Source of the DNA: Comamonadaceae bacterium
GTDB taxonomy: Bacteria > Pseudomonadota > Gammaproteobacteria > Burkholderiales > Burkholderiaceae_C
Direction of reading: 5' to 3'
DNA: 64,000 nucleotides
Assembly: GCA_027488255.1 (NCBI GenBank)
Contig: JAIYBZ010000035.1
Span: 124,001-188,000, forward strand
The translations under genes were made by a program, and so were the position numbers. A model generated the notes under the pieces. It did not search any database. It was not told the origin of the DNA and was given only the letters and a program-made list of their open reading frames with translations. The number at the start of each line of letters is the position of its first letter. Position 1 is the stretch's first letter. Shown here piece after piece: positions 7,875 to 18,759 of the stretch.

Positions 7875-8960
7875 TCAGGCTTGGCAGGCAAAGCGCCACG
7901 CCAGTTCGGCCATGGGACGGGCGCCAGCGCCAGAGGCTTTGGCTTGTTCGCTGGAGGCGGTACCGTCTTCCACGCGTTTGGCGATGCCTTGCAAAATCGC
8001 GGCAATGCGAAACATGTTGTAGGCCAGATAAAAATTCCAGTCTTGCGCCAAAGCTTCAGGCGTGGTGAAGCCCGTGCGCTCGCAATAGCGGCGGATGTAG
8101 TCGGCCTCTGACGGGATGCCCAAAGCAGGCAAATCGAGTCCGCCAATGCCTCTGAACGTGCCGGGGCTGATGTGCCAAGCCATGCAGTGGTAGCTGAAGT
8201 CCGCCAAGGGATGGCCCAAGGTCGACAGCTCCCAATCGAGCACCGCCAAGACGCGCGCCTCGCTCGGGTGAAACATCAGGTTATCGAGGCGGTAGTCGCC
8301 GTGCACGATGCTCACCAAGCGGTCGTCTTGGGCGCTGGCCGGGATGTTTTTGGGCAACCACGCGATCAGTTGGTCCATCTCGGCAATGGGTTGGGTGACC
8401 GAGGCCGCGTATTGTTTGCTCCAGCGACCAATTTGTCGCTCGATGTAGTTGCCCGGTTTGCCGTATTGGCTCAAGCCTTGCGCCGCGACATTGACGGTGT
8501 GCAAGGCCGCCATGACGCGGTTCATCTCGTCATAAATCGCGCCGCGTTCTGCCGGGCTAGAGCCCGGCAAAGACTGGTCCCACAGCACGCGGCCTGGGAC
8601 AAACTCCATCACGTAAAAGGCCCGGCCAATGACCGACTCGTCTTCGCACAGCACGTGCATTTGCGCCACGGGCACATCGGTGCCATGCAGGCCGTTCATC
8701 ACAGCAAATTCACGTTCAATCGCATGCGCTGAGGGCAGCAGTTTGGCAACCGGCCCGGGCTTGGCACGCATCACATACTGGCGCGAGGGCGTGATGAGTT
8801 TGTAGGTCGGGTTGGACTGCCCGCCCTTGAACATCTCGACGCTCAAGGGGCCGGCAAAGCCGGGCAATTGGGCAGTGAGCCACTGCGCCAAAGCGGCCGT
8901 GTCAAAGGCATGGGTGCCGCTGACCGGTCGGGTGCCTACAAAATGATCGAATGAAGTCAT
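7875..8960 (-). CDS. APH-family kinase (ACAD10/LvaA-type phosphotransferase)
   Basis: A 361-residue protein with the aminoglycoside-phosphotransferase fold. It has a nucleotide-binding N-lobe ('FKGGQSNPTYKLITPSRQYV'), catalytic loop 'IVHGDYRLDNLMFHP' and metal-binding 'VLAVLDWELSTLGHPLADFS'. These motifs match the kinase domain of ACAD10 and LvaA and not antibiotic-modifying enzymes. It lies 42 bases upstream of the acyl-CoA dehydrogenase on the same strand. I infer that it phosphorylates a hydroxyacyl-CoA for that enzyme. No LvaB-like small partner is seen nearby. Confidence 0.88.
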   Translation of the reverse strand: MTSFDHFVGTRPVSGTHAFDTAALAQWLTAQLPGFAGPLSVEMFKGGQSNPTYKLITPSRQYVMRAKPGPVAKLLPSAHAIEREFAVMNGLHGTDVPVAQMHVLCEDESVIGRAFYVMEFVPGRVLWDQSLPGSSPAERGAIYDEMNRVMAALHTVNVAAQGLSQYGKPGNYIERQIGRWSKQYAASVTQPIAEMDQLIAWLPKNIPASAQDDRLVSIVHGDYRLDNLMFHPSEARVLAVLDWELSTLGHPLADFSYHCMAWHISPGTFRGIGGLDLPALGIPSEADYIRRYCERTGFTTPEALAQDWNFYLAYNMFRIAAILQGIAKRVEDGTASSEQAKASGAGARPMAELAWRFACQA

Positions 8961-9009
8961 AGGGCACCTGTTGCTGCGACATGCCGCAGCGCTTGAAAGC
9001 CCGAGGGCT

Positions 9010-9729
9010 TCAGTTGTCGGCGTTCACGATTTGCAACAAACCGTCCCGGTCCAACACCACCAAACCACCGGGTTCGATCCGGATGATGTGCTCGCGCTCC
9101 ATTTGCTTGAGCTCTTGGTTGACGCGTTGGCGCGAGGCCCCCAGCAATTGCGCCAGTTCCTCTTGCGCCAATTGCAAACTGATGCGCACCGCTTTGGCGT
9201 CCGACAAACTCGGCACGCCATAACTGCGCAACAGGTGGTTGAGCTGTTTGGCCAGCCGCGCCCGCAAGGGCAGGGTGTTGAGGTCCTCGACCAAACCGTA
9301 GAGTTGGCGAATGCGCCGCGATTGCAAGCGCAACATGGCCTCGTAAAACTCGACGTGTTGGGACAAGATTTTTTTGAAGTCGGCTTTGGCCACATTCAGT
9401 GTGGTGGTGTCGCCGTGTGCATAGCAATCGTGGGTGCGCCGATCCCCGTCGAAGATCGAGACGTCGCCAAACCAGATGCCCGGCTCGACATAGGTCAGCG
9501 TGATCTGTTTGCCCGAAACCGAGGTCGAGCTGACGCGCACCGCGCCCTTGGCGCAGGCAATCCATTGCTCGGGTGGGTCGCCCCGTGCCGCCAGCATGTC
9601 GCCGTCTTTGTGACGTTTGACGTAAGCGCATCGCAGTATGTCGTGCCGAAGTGAAGGTGAAAGGCTAGAAAACCAGCGACCACTGTTGATCGCTTCTCTT
9701 TCTTCCATTGTCAGAATGGGTTCGTCCAT
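9010..9729 (-). CDS. Crp/Fnr-family transcriptional regulator
   Basis: A 239-residue protein with an N-terminal cyclic-nucleotide-binding-like beta barrel (about residues 20-130, 'IACAKGAVRVSS', 'WFGDVSIFDG'), a dimerisation helix and a C-terminal winged helix ('LQLAQEELAQLLGASRQRVN'). No Fnr-type cysteine cluster is present, so it is unlikely to bind an iron-sulfur cluster. The effector is unknown. It lies between the enoyl-CoA hydratase and the kinase/ACAD pair on the same strand and may regulate these catabolic genes. Confidence 0.88.
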   Translation of the reverse strand: MDEPILTMEEREAINSGRWFSSLSPSLRHDILRCAYVKRHKDGDMLAARGDPPEQWIACAKGAVRVSSTSVSGKQITLTYVEPGIWFGDVSIFDGDRRTHDCYAHGDTTTLNVAKADFKKILSQHVEFYEAMLRLQSRRIRQLYGLVEDLNTLPLRARLAKQLNHLLRSYGVPSLSDAKAVRISLQLAQEELAQLLGASRQRVNQELKQMEREHIIRIEPGGLVVLDRDGLLQIVNADN

Positions 9730-9785
9730 GGGCTGTCTTTTCAGTGACTGGTGATGGGTTTTTTGTCGCCTGCGGGACCAGGCGT

Positions 9786-10565
9786 TTATTCGTATTGCGG
9801 CGTTTGCTTGTTCAAAAATGCCGCAATGCCAATGCCGGCGTTGGCGTGGTGTAAGTTTTTCACAAAGTGATCGCGCTCGCGGGCGAGTTGCGTGGTCAAA
9901 GCACTGCCATCGGCATCGGCCAACAATTCTTTGATGCTGGCCAAAGCGTTGGGTGCACGCGCATTCAAAAATGCGGCCAGTTTGAGGGCCTCGTTCAAGG
10001 CTTGCGCGGGCTCGGTGAGGCGATTGACCACGCCCAAGGCGTGCAGGCGCTCGGCGCCCATGCGTTCACCACACATGAGCATTTCGGTGGCCAATTGGCG
10101 CGGTACGGCGCGCGACAAACTCCAACTGCCACCGCCATCGGGCGACAAGGCAATGCCACTGTAGGCCATGACAAAGACGCTGTTGCGCGCCGCCACAATC
10201 ATGTCGCAGGCCAAGGCCAAAGAAAAACCAGCACCCGCTGCGGGCCCTTCGACGGCGGCAATCACCGGCTTGGGAAAGGTGCGTATGGCTTCGATCCAAT
10301 TGTGCAAACCTTCGATGCTTTGGGCTTGGTGTTCTGGTGGCAACTGGCGGTTGTTTTGCAAGCGCTGCAAATTGCCGCCCGCACTGAAAATGCCGTGTTC
10401 TCCAGTGATGACCACACTGCGCACCTCGGCGCTGGACTCGGCCACATTCAGGGCCTCAACCCCGGCCGCATACATCTCGGGCCCTAGGGCATTGCGAAAC
10501 TCGGGGTTGCTGAGGGTCAGAACCAAAGTCTGGCCTTCGCTGCTGCTGAGCAATTGGGCGGTCAT
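9786..10565 (-). CDS. Enoyl-CoA hydratase/isomerase family protein
   Basis: A 259-residue crotonase-fold protein. The oxyanion-hole segments are visible as 'FSAGGNLQRL' and 'VEGPAAGAGFSLALACD'. The acidic residues that define a true hydratase are not clear: the second position falls in 'SGIALSPDGGGSWSLSRAVP', which keeps an Asp but not the usual Glu, as in oxepin-CoA hydrolases and isomerases of the family. It probably acts in beta-oxidation or aromatic acid degradation with the 3-hydroxyacyl-CoA dehydrogenase 24 bases upstream on the same strand. Confidence 0.87.
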   Translation of the reverse strand: MTAQLLSSSEGQTLVLTLSNPEFRNALGPEMYAAGVEALNVAESSAEVRSVVITGEHGIFSAGGNLQRLQNNRQLPPEHQAQSIEGLHNWIEAIRTFPKPVIAAVEGPAAGAGFSLALACDMIVAARNSVFVMAYSGIALSPDGGGSWSLSRAVPRQLATEMLMCGERMGAERLHALGVVNRLTEPAQALNEALKLAAFLNARAPNALASIKELLADADGSALTTQLARERDHFVKNLHHANAGIGIAAFLNKQTPQYE

Positions 10566-10589
10566 GTCAGGTCTTTCGCGGGCAAGGGA

Positions 10590-12110
10590 TCAGTCTTCGG
10601 TGTGCATCAGCGACAAACCAATGGCACCGCGGCGGCGCAGCCATGGGCTGGGGCGGTAACGCATGTCGCCATAAACAGTTTGCAAGTTGAACAGCACTTC
10701 CAGCACGCTGTCGGGGCCCAATCGGTTGCCCATGGCCAGCGGTCCCATGGGGTAGGCCAAGCCCAGCATGACGGCGGTTTCCAAGTCTTGTGGTGTGCAG
10801 ATGCGTTGTTGGCAAATGTCAGACGCAATGTTGACGATGGTGGCCACCACGCGCTGCGTGACAAAGCCGCCACTGTCGCGAATCACCGAGACCGCTTTGC
10901 CATCGCGCGCAAACAAGGCGTGTGCGGCATCGCGCATGTCGCTGCGGGTGGCGGGGTTGGTCGCCAAGACGCGGCGCTTGGTCGAGGCATCGTCGAACAG
11001 CATGTCGATGCCCACGGTGCGCGCCGGGTCCAAGCGCTCCACCACGGCCACTGTGGTGACGTCAAAACCCAAAGGGGCCACCAAGGTCAAGGCTTCCGGA
11101 GATGGCGAAGCCCCGGTTTCGATTTTTGCGCCCAAGTCTTTCAGCAATTGCAACAGCGGCATCCGGCGCGCGGCACGCGGCGAGACCCAGACGGGCGGCA
11201 TGTTTTCGACCGTGGGCACAGGCGGCTCGTCGGGCACGTGGGCTTTGCCGTCGGTGTATTTGTAAAAACCTTCGCCGACTTTTTTGCCCACCACACCGCC
11301 GGCCAGTCGCTGCGCCGTGATGACATTGGGGCGGTAGCGGGGCTCTTCGTAATACTGGTGGTAAATGGCCTCGATGACATGGTGCGACACATCCAAGGCG
11401 GTCAAGTCAAACAACTCGAAGGGGCCCAATTTGAAGCCCACTTGGTCACGCAAAATGCGGTCCACCGTGGCGAAGTCGGCCACGCCTTCGCTCACGATGC
11501 GCAAGGCCTCGGTGCTGTAGCCCCGGCCGGCGTGGTTGACGATGAAGCCAGGCGTGTCTTGTGCCTGCACCGGGGTGTGGCCCATTTGGCGCGCAAACTC
11601 GGACAGGCGCTGGCATACGGCAGGGTCGGTTTTGAGGCCCGCAATGACCTCGACCACTTTCATCAAGGGCACGGGGTTGAAGAAGTGGTAGCCCGCAAAT
11701 TGGGCGGGGCGCTGCAAGGCGGCGGCAATGGCGGTGACCGACAACGACGAGGTGTTGGTGACCAAAATGGCGCTCGGGGACAGCACTTTTTCGAGCTCGC
11801 TGAACAGGCTTTTCTTGATGTCCAGTTTTTCCACAATGGCTTCCACCACCAATTCGCATTCGGCCAAGTCGGTCAGGCTGGCCGCTGCGTGCAGTCGGGC
11901 TTTGTGGTCGGCCACGGCTTCGGGTGCGAGTCGGCCTTTTTCTTTTAGTTTGTCCCACTGTTGAAAGACCGCTTCTTGGGCTTTGGCGACGGCTTCGGCT
12001 TGGGTGTCGTAGAGCCACACGTGGCTGCCGGCTTGCGCGGCGATTTGGGCAATGCCACGGCCCATGGCGCCGGCACCAATGATGGCGACTTTAGAAAATG
12101 CGAGTGTCAT
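10590..12110 (-). CDS. 3-hydroxyacyl-CoA dehydrogenase (PaaH-like)
   Basis: A 506-residue protein with an N-terminal NAD-binding domain ('VAIIGAGAMGRGIAQIAAQA'), the family signature around 'HFFNPVPLMKVVEVI' and two C-terminal 3HCDH helical domains (about residues 185-285 and 405-490). The duplicated C-terminal domain is typical of PaaH/PaaC-type enzymes of phenylacetate or dicarboxyl-CoA degradation. It oxidises the 3-hydroxyacyl-CoA made by an enoyl-CoA hydratase, which is the next gene. The rest of a phenylacetate operon is not present, so its substrate range is open. Confidence 0.92.
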   Translation of the reverse strand: MTLAFSKVAIIGAGAMGRGIAQIAAQAGSHVWLYDTQAEAVAKAQEAVFQQWDKLKEKGRLAPEAVADHKARLHAAASLTDLAECELVVEAIVEKLDIKKSLFSELEKVLSPSAILVTNTSSLSVTAIAAALQRPAQFAGYHFFNPVPLMKVVEVIAGLKTDPAVCQRLSEFARQMGHTPVQAQDTPGFIVNHAGRGYSTEALRIVSEGVADFATVDRILRDQVGFKLGPFELFDLTALDVSHHVIEAIYHQYYEEPRYRPNVITAQRLAGGVVGKKVGEGFYKYTDGKAHVPDEPPVPTVENMPPVWVSPRAARRMPLLQLLKDLGAKIETGASPSPEALTLVAPLGFDVTTVAVVERLDPARTVGIDMLFDDASTKRRVLATNPATRSDMRDAAHALFARDGKAVSVIRDSGGFVTQRVVATIVNIASDICQQRICTPQDLETAVMLGLAYPMGPLAMGNRLGPDSVLEVLFNLQTVYGDMRYRPSPWLRRRGAIGLSLMHTED

Positions 12111-12154
12111 GCTGGATAAGTCAATAAACAGGGGAATGAGCGTCAGCGGAAAAA

Positions 12155-13162
12155 TCAGCGGCGCACTTGCAAGGCGCCGGGATTGACGATGTTGGTGGGC
12201 GTGCCCTTGATGAAATTGACAACGTTGTCAAAAGCGGCGCCGAAATAGAGTTCGTAGTTGTCTCTTTCGACATAGCCAATGTGGGGCGTGCAGATGCAGT
12301 TTTCCAGCCGCAACAAGGCCGAGCCCTGCAAAATGGGCTCGGACTCAAACACGTCCACCGCCGCCAAACCAGGACGACCGCGGTTCAGTGCGCCAATCAA
12401 AGCGTTGGGCTCGATCAGTTCAGCGCGTGAGGTGTTGACGAACAAAGCGGTGGGTTTCATCAAACCCAGATCTTCGCCGGTGACGATGCCGCGGGTGGCA
12501 TCGTTGAAGCGCAAGTGCAGCGACAACACATCGGCCTCGGCAAAAAAAGCACTGCGACTGGCGGCAGCACGGTAACCGTCTTGAGTGGCTTTGGTGCGCG
12601 ACTCGTCGCTGCCCCAAATCACGACATCCATGCCAAAGGCTTTGCCGTAGCCGGCCACCAGTTGGCCAATTTTTCCGTAGCCCCATATGCCCAAAATGCG
12701 GCCTTTGAGCACGGTGCCCAAACCGAAGTTGGCGGGCATCGAGCTGGCTTTCAAGCCCGACTGCTGCCACGCGCCGTGTTTCAGGTTGCCGATGTATTGC
12801 GGCAAGCGACGCGCTGCCGCCATGATCAAGGCCCAAGTGAGCTCGGCCGGGGCCACTGGGGAACCCACACCCTCTGCCACTGCGACGCCCCGTTCGGTGC
12901 AGGCTGCGAGATCAATGTGGCTGCCCATGCGCCCGGTTTGCGCAATCAACTTGAGGCGCGGTAATTTTTCGATGATGGCGCGCGTCAGATGGGTGCGCTC
13001 ACGGATCAGCACCAAAATATCTGCGTCTTTCAGGCGCACAGACAACTGCCCCATGCCCTTCACGGTGTTGGTGTAGACCTTGGCGGGATAGCTTTCGAGT
13101 TTGACTGCGCAGTCGAGCTTGCGAACTGCATCTTGGTAGTCGTCAAGGATCACAATGTTCAT
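12155..13162 (-). CDS. NAD-dependent D-2-hydroxyacid dehydrogenase
   Basis: A 335-residue protein with the catalytic set intact: Rossmann motif 'GRILGIWGYGKIG', catalytic Arg in 'FVNTSRAELIE', Glu in 'AAVDVFESEP' and His in 'CTPHIGYVE'. It reduces a 2-keto acid or oxidises a 2-hydroxy acid in the cytoplasm, and the substrate is not evident. It contrasts with the related protein at 2805-3731, which lacks two of these residues. A 44-base gap separates it from the 3-hydroxyacyl-CoA dehydrogenase. Confidence 0.9.
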   Translation of the reverse strand: MNIVILDDYQDAVRKLDCAVKLESYPAKVYTNTVKGMGQLSVRLKDADILVLIRERTHLTRAIIEKLPRLKLIAQTGRMGSHIDLAACTERGVAVAEGVGSPVAPAELTWALIMAAARRLPQYIGNLKHGAWQQSGLKASSMPANFGLGTVLKGRILGIWGYGKIGQLVAGYGKAFGMDVVIWGSDESRTKATQDGYRAAASRSAFFAEADVLSLHLRFNDATRGIVTGEDLGLMKPTALFVNTSRAELIEPNALIGALNRGRPGLAAVDVFESEPILQGSALLRLENCICTPHIGYVERDNYELYFGAAFDNVVNFIKGTPTNIVNPGALQVRR

Positions 13163-13219
13163 CCCTCCATTGTGCCTTGACGAAGCGCCTCATTGGAGGC
13201 GCAGGGGGTGCAATTCAGC

Positions 13220-13561
13220 TCAAACGCGAGACTGTGCCGCCTCGAGGGCGGCCAGGCGGTCAAGTTCGGCGCAGACATCGGCCATGCGACCTGAAATGAC
13301 CATGCGGCCGGCCCCTTTGACCCGCGTGTCACCTTCGCTGACCCGCAAGACGCGCAGCGCGGGCACGGCTGGTGTGGCCGGGTTGCGGTGCGGCAAAGGA
13401 GCGGTTTTCAGGGCTTGAGGAATACAAGCAGGGCGGCGGGTGGTCCAGACCGGTCTCAAATTGGCATTGGAGCGCGTGGTCTTGACCACCTTGGCGGCGG
13501 GACGGGTGATTTGGGCGAGGCCTTGAAAAAGACCCGAAAAAGCAAGCAGAGCGATTCCCAT
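13220..13561 (-). CDS. Small hypothetical protein
   Basis: A 113-residue protein starting at the ATG at 13561, which is preceded by GAAAGG. The N-terminus is hydrophobic ('MGIALLAFSGLFQGLAQI') and could be a membrane anchor. The middle is basic and Pro-rich. The C-terminus looks folded and conserved ('VSEGDTRVKGAGRMVISGRM' and 'ADVCAELDRLAALE'). No known domain is recognised. The frame extends further upstream but without a supported start. Confidence 0.6.
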   Translation of the reverse strand: MGIALLAFSGLFQGLAQITRPAAKVVKTTRSNANLRPVWTTRRPACIPQALKTAPLPHRNPATPAVPALRVLRVSEGDTRVKGAGRMVISGRMADVCAELDRLAALEAAQSRV

Positions 13562-13680
13562 GTGAAACCTTTCAAAAGCATGGAGGTTGGACACAGGCAG
13601 GATTGCAGTGAAGGCTTGCTGTACCAGGGCTGATGGCCATTGGCCTTCAGCGCCCGCCACCTGGCGCAGCAAGCGGTGAA

Positions 13681-14352
13681 TTACATCAACAGGGTGTTCC
13701 GGATCAGACCGACCGCCAAGCCTTCGATGTCGAAGGGCTCTTCGGGGTTGACCACAATGGTTTGGTAATCGGGGTTTTCGGGCAGCAACTCGATGCCACT
13801 GGCCGTTTTGCGCAAACGCTTGACGGTGACCTCGTCGCCCAAACGTGCCACCACGATTTGGCCGTTGCGAACGTCTTTGGTGGCTTTGACGGCCAGCAAG
13901 TCGCCGTCCATGATGCCGGCGTCGCGCATGGACATGCCGCGAACCCGCAACAAGTAATCGGGTTGTTCGCTGAACAAGGTGCTTTCGACTTGGTAGGTTT
14001 TGTCCACGTGCTCTTGCGCCAAAATAGGCGAGCCTGCCGCCACGCGGCCGACCAGTGGCAAACTCAGCTGGCCAAGACCGGGCAAGGTGAGGCTAAACAG
14101 GTCAGAGGGTGCTCGCAGGGTGCTGCGCGTCCCGCCCTTTAAGCGGATGCCGCGTGACGTACCGCTGACCAGTTCGATGGCGCCTTTGCGGGCCAAGGCC
14201 TTGAGGTGTTCCTCTGCGGCATTGGCTGACTTGAAGCCCAAAACGCTGGCGATTTCTGCACGCGTGGGGGGCGCACCGGTGTTGGCGATGGTGGTCTGGA
14301 TGAGTTCCAGAATTTCTTGCTGCCGAGCGGTCAGTTTGGGGCTGTCAATCAT
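13681..14352 (-). CDS. lexA: SOS repressor LexA
   Basis: A 223-residue protein. The N-terminal winged helix is '[20 protein letters not shown]' followed by '[20 protein letters not shown]'. The linker has the self-cleavage site Ala106-Gly107 ('[10 protein letters not shown]'). The C-terminal peptidase domain has the Ser141/Lys156 dyad ('[19 protein letters not shown]'). On DNA damage RecA filaments trigger self-cleavage and induce the SOS genes. Start ATG 14352 is preferred over longer readings because the family begins here. Two LexA boxes lie upstream, so it is autoregulated. Confidence 0.98.
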   Translation of the reverse strand: MIDSPKLTARQQEILELIQTTIANTGAPPTRAEIASVLGFKSANAAEEHLKALARKGAIELVSGTSRGIRLKGGTRSTLRAPSDLFSLTLPGLGQLSLPLVGRVAAGSPILAQEHVDKTYQVESTLFSEQPDYLLRVRGMSMRDAGIMDGDLLAVKATKDVRNGQIVVARLGDEVTVKRLRKTASGIELLPENPDYQTIVVNPEEPFDIEGLAVGLIRNTLLM

Positions 14353-14381
14353 GGCGAGGTCCTTTGAAGGCACTGGATGAA

Positions 14382-14416
14382 CTGTTTTTCTATCCAGTGA
14401 CTGTATTTTTAACCAG
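14382..14416. promoter_or_regulatory. Two LexA (SOS) boxes in the lexA upstream region
   Basis: CTGTTTTTCTATCCAG (14382-14397) and CTGTATTTTTAACCAG (14401-14416) both fit CTGT-N8-CCAG, close to the CTGT-N8-ACAG consensus, with the AT-rich centre typical of SOS boxes. Their centres are 19 bases apart. Tandem boxes are usual for lexA autoregulation. The second box is only about 20 bases from the divergent asparaginase start, so that gene may be affected too. Confidence 0.8.
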
Positions 14417-14436
14417 TTTTCAAGGTTGTGCAAGCG

Positions 14437-16118
<1,682 letters not shown>

Positions 16119-16154
16119 TTATTTTGAGAATATCACGCCAGTCTCAAAGTTGCC

Positions 16155-16961
16155 TTACGGACCCCCAAGCCGGGCGTGCGCTCTGCCTTGCACCAATTGC
16201 CTGACCCGTGACAGGTCTTCGGGGGTGTCCACGCCCGTACCAGGCGCTTCGGCGCTCACGTGCACGGCAATGCGGTGACCTTGCCAAAGGGCCCTCAGTT
16301 GTTCCAACGATTCGAGGACTTCGATGGGCGCGGGCGGCAGCTGCGGGAACTGTGTCAAAAAGCCCGCCCGATAGCCATAAATGCCAATGTGGCGCAGGGG
16401 GGGCGGCTCGGGTAAAGCCCTGAAGCCGTTTGCCGACTGGCCATCGCGCCACCAAGGAATGGGTGCACGGCTGAAATACAAGGCCATTTGCCGGGCATCC
16501 ATCACCACTTTGACCACATTGGGATTGGTGAACTCTTCCAGCGTGGCGATGGGGTGTGCGGCTGTGCTCATGCTGGCATCGGGCCGCTCGGTCAGCACGC
16601 GGGCCACTGCGTTGATGAGGTCGGGGGCGATCAGGGGCTCGTCACCTTGCACATTGACCACCACTGCTTCGGGTGCGAGCTGGAGCAACTGGCAGGCCTC
16701 GGCCAGTCGGTCGCTGCCACTCAGATGGTCTTTTCGAGTCAGCAGGGCTTGGACGCCATGCTGCTTACAGGTCGCCACAATCAGTGCATCGTCTGCGGCC
16801 ACCACCACGCGCTGTGCCTGCGACTGCAGGGCGCGTTGGGCCACGCGCACCACCATGGGCAAGCCCGCAATGTCGGCCAAAGGCTTGTTGGGCAGCCGGC
16901 TGGAGGCCAGTCGGGCCGGAATGATGACGGTGAACCCGTCTGGGGTCAGGGACTGGGGCAT
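16155..16961 (-). CDS. kdsB: 3-deoxy-manno-octulosonate cytidylyltransferase
   Basis: A 268-residue CMP-KDO synthetase. It has the nucleotide-binding N-terminus '[20 protein letters not shown]', the '[10 protein letters not shown]' motif and '[13 protein letters not shown]'. It activates KDO for transfer onto lipid A in lipopolysaccharide assembly. It sits with lpxK, another lipid A gene, in the same minus-strand operon. Confidence 0.97.
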   Translation of the reverse strand: MPQSLTPDGFTVIIPARLASSRLPNKPLADIAGLPMVVRVAQRALQSQAQRVVVAADDALIVATCKQHGVQALLTRKDHLSGSDRLAEACQLLQLAPEAVVVNVQGDEPLIAPDLINAVARVLTERPDASMSTAAHPIATLEEFTNPNVVKVVMDARQMALYFSRAPIPWWRDGQSANGFRALPEPPPLRHIGIYGYRAGFLTQFPQLPPAPIEVLESLEQLRALWQGHRIAVHVSAEAPGTGVDTPEDLSRVRQLVQGRAHARLGGP

Positions 16962-16991
16962 GTGCAGGGCTCAGATCGCGGGGCGCAACAC

Positions 16992-17198
16992 TCAGAGCGG
17001 GGGGCGCAGCGCAGCGAGGCGCTCAATTTCTTCGTCGCTCAAGAGGCGCGCTTCGTTTTCCAACAAGATCGGAATGCCTTTGCGGATCGGATAGGCCAGC
17101 CGGGCGCTGCGCGACAGCAGTTCTTGCTGCTCGCGGTCGTAGTCGAGGGGGCCTTTGGTGACGGGGCACACCAGCAATTCAAGCAATTTATTGTCCAT
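16992..17198 (-). CDS. Trm112-family small zinc-ribbon-like protein
   Basis: A 68-residue protein of the Trm112/YcaR family ('[20 protein letters not shown]', then '[18 protein letters not shown]'). Family members are small partner proteins, often for methyltransferases. Only one of the usual zinc-binding cysteines is present, as in many proteobacterial homologues. It lies between lpxK and kdsB, the standard position in beta- and gammaproteobacteria. A start nine bases upstream (17207) is also possible. Confidence 0.9.
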   Translation of the reverse strand: MDNKLLELLVCPVTKGPLDYDREQQELLSRSARLAYPIRKGIPILLENEARLLSDEEIERLAALRPPL

Positions 17199-17251
17199 GC
17201 CCGCCATGATACCGGCACCGCACCAGCATCGGCATGGGCTGGGGGGCCGCC

Positions 17252-18331
17252 TCAGGGCTTGAGCGCTTGCGGGATGCGTGCCTCTAAATCCGTCCAAAAA
17301 CGGGCCTCGGGCGCCAGCAACAAGGGCACCGCCAGAGCGCCGGGTTCGTGCGGCCAGAGTTTGGCGGCGTCTTTTTCGGTGCACAGCCAGGTGAGCTCAG
17401 GTCGGGCGGTCCAATCCGCAAAATCGTGGTGGTCGGGCAGGGCGTGCGTGCTGGCCAAAGGCCAGCCCGCCTGCCGAAGCATGTCAAAGAATGCCTCCGG
17501 ACGCGCAAGCCCCGCAACGGCATGCAGGGGTCGTGGGGCCAAGGTGCTGAGGGCCACGCGTTGGCCGTGTCGGTCCACGGCATGGTCTGCGAGTTGGCGG
17601 GTGGCGTGGTACTCCGTGGGGTTGCCCGAAGTTGTGCGTTCCGTGCTGCCCAGGGACTGGTTATTCGTGTCTTGGGCTTCATGGCCTGCATGTGGTGCAT
17701 GGTGTGAGCCTGGCGCGGTGTGCAGCACCGCATCAACAGGGCGCGGCCAAGGCTCGCGCAAAGGGCCTGCGGGCAACGGCCATCCGTTGCCAATGCCGCG
17801 TTCGTCCATCACGCAAATTTCGAGGTCGCGTGCCAAAGCCAGGTGCTGCAGACCATCGTCACAAATCAAGATTTGCACCTCCGGGTGCGCGCCAAGCAAG
17901 GCCAACGCCGCATCGGCTCTTTGCCGGGCGACCCACACCGGCACACCGGTTGTTTGGTGGATGAGCAAGGGTTCATCGCCCACCTCGGTCGGCAAGCTGT
18001 CGTGCAATACCGCGCGGGTGTCTTGGGTTGTGCGGCCATAACCGCGCGAAATCACCCCGACCCGAAAGCCTTTGCTTTTGAGGTGCTGCACGATGGCCAT
18101 GGTGACGGGGGTTTTGCCCGCCCCACCAGCCACCACATTGCCCACCACGATGACCCAAGCCGGAACTCGGCGGGTTTTGAAAAGCCCTGCGGCATATGCC
18201 CAGCGGCGCAGCACGACCAGCGTGGCATAGACCCCCGCCAGTGGCAACAGGCACACCGCCAAGAGCCCGCGCTTTTGCCAGGCGCGGGGCAAATGGACTC
18301 GAAGCCAATCGAACAGGCGCATCTGCATCAC
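17252..18331 (-). CDS. lpxK: Tetraacyldisaccharide 4'-kinase
   Basis: A 359-residue protein. It has an N-terminal membrane-associated helix (about residues 20-45), P-loop '[20 protein letters not shown]' and 'VISRGYGR', and later '[19 protein letters not shown]' typical of LpxK. It phosphorylates the lipid A precursor at the inner membrane. The insert around residues 200-245 is longer and more polar than in E. coli LpxK. Its start overlaps the end of exbD, so the two are translationally coupled. Confidence 0.96.
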   Translation of the reverse strand: MMQMRLFDWLRVHLPRAWQKRGLLAVCLLPLAGVYATLVVLRRWAYAAGLFKTRRVPAWVIVVGNVVAGGAGKTPVTMAIVQHLKSKGFRVGVISRGYGRTTQDTRAVLHDSLPTEVGDEPLLIHQTTGVPVWVARQRADAALALLGAHPEVQILICDDGLQHLALARDLEICVMDERGIGNGWPLPAGPLREPWPRPVDAVLHTAPGSHHAPHAGHEAQDTNNQSLGSTERTTSGNPTEYHATRQLADHAVDRHGQRVALSTLAPRPLHAVAGLARPEAFFDMLRQAGWPLASTHALPDHHDFADWTARPELTWLCTEKDAAKLWPHEPGALAVPLLLAPEARFWTDLEARIPQALKP

Positions 18332-18750
18332 GATCCGGCTGGCAAGGCCGATTGGGCCTCAAAGGTGATGCGCGACAAACCGCTGCGGCGTGCCGCTTCC
18401 ATCGCGTGGATGACGGATTGGTGTTGCGCGGCGGCATCTGCGCGGATGATCAGCAAGCTCTCTTTTTGCGCCAGTGGGCTCAAGACGGCCACTAAGGACG
18501 CCATCGAGCTGCCGCCCACAGGCGACTGGTTGACACTGAATTGGCCTTGTGCCGTGATGGTCAACACAATTTGTAGGGGCCGTGGGGTGCTGGCGGTGGT
18601 CTCTGCTTGCGGCAATTGGATGGGCAATTCGGTCAGGCGCGACCAAGAGGTGGTGAGCATCAAAAAGACCATCACCACCAACAAAACGTCGATGAACGGG
18701 ACCAGATTGATCTCGGGTTCGGGCGAGGGTTGACGCGGTTTGAAGTTCAC
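18328..18750 (-). CDS. exbD: Biopolymer transport protein ExbD/TolR family
   Basis: A 140-residue protein. It has a short cytoplasmic tail, one membrane helix (about residues 15-38, 'INLVPFIDVLLVVMVFLMLT') containing the conserved proton-pathway Asp, then a periplasmic domain. With ExbB it forms a proton-driven motor that energises TonB-type outer-membrane transport. AAAGGCGG precedes the ATG. Genes order exbB-exbD-lpxK on the minus strand. Confidence 0.95.
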   Translation of the reverse strand: MNFKPRQPSPEPEINLVPFIDVLLVVMVFLMLTTSWSRLTELPIQLPQAETTASTPRPLQIVLTITAQGQFSVNQSPVGGSSMASLVAVLSPLAQKESLLIIRADAAAQHQSVIHAMEAARRSGLSRITFEAQSALPAGS

Positions 18751-18759
18751 ATGCCGCCT

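Noticed and set aside
10554..11948. 464-codon plus-strand frame
   Set aside because: Mirror of the 3-hydroxyacyl-CoA dehydrogenase gene; no recognisable motif.
16488..18041. 517-codon plus-strand frame
   Set aside because: Antisense to kdsB, trm112 and lpxK; composition is unlike a real protein.
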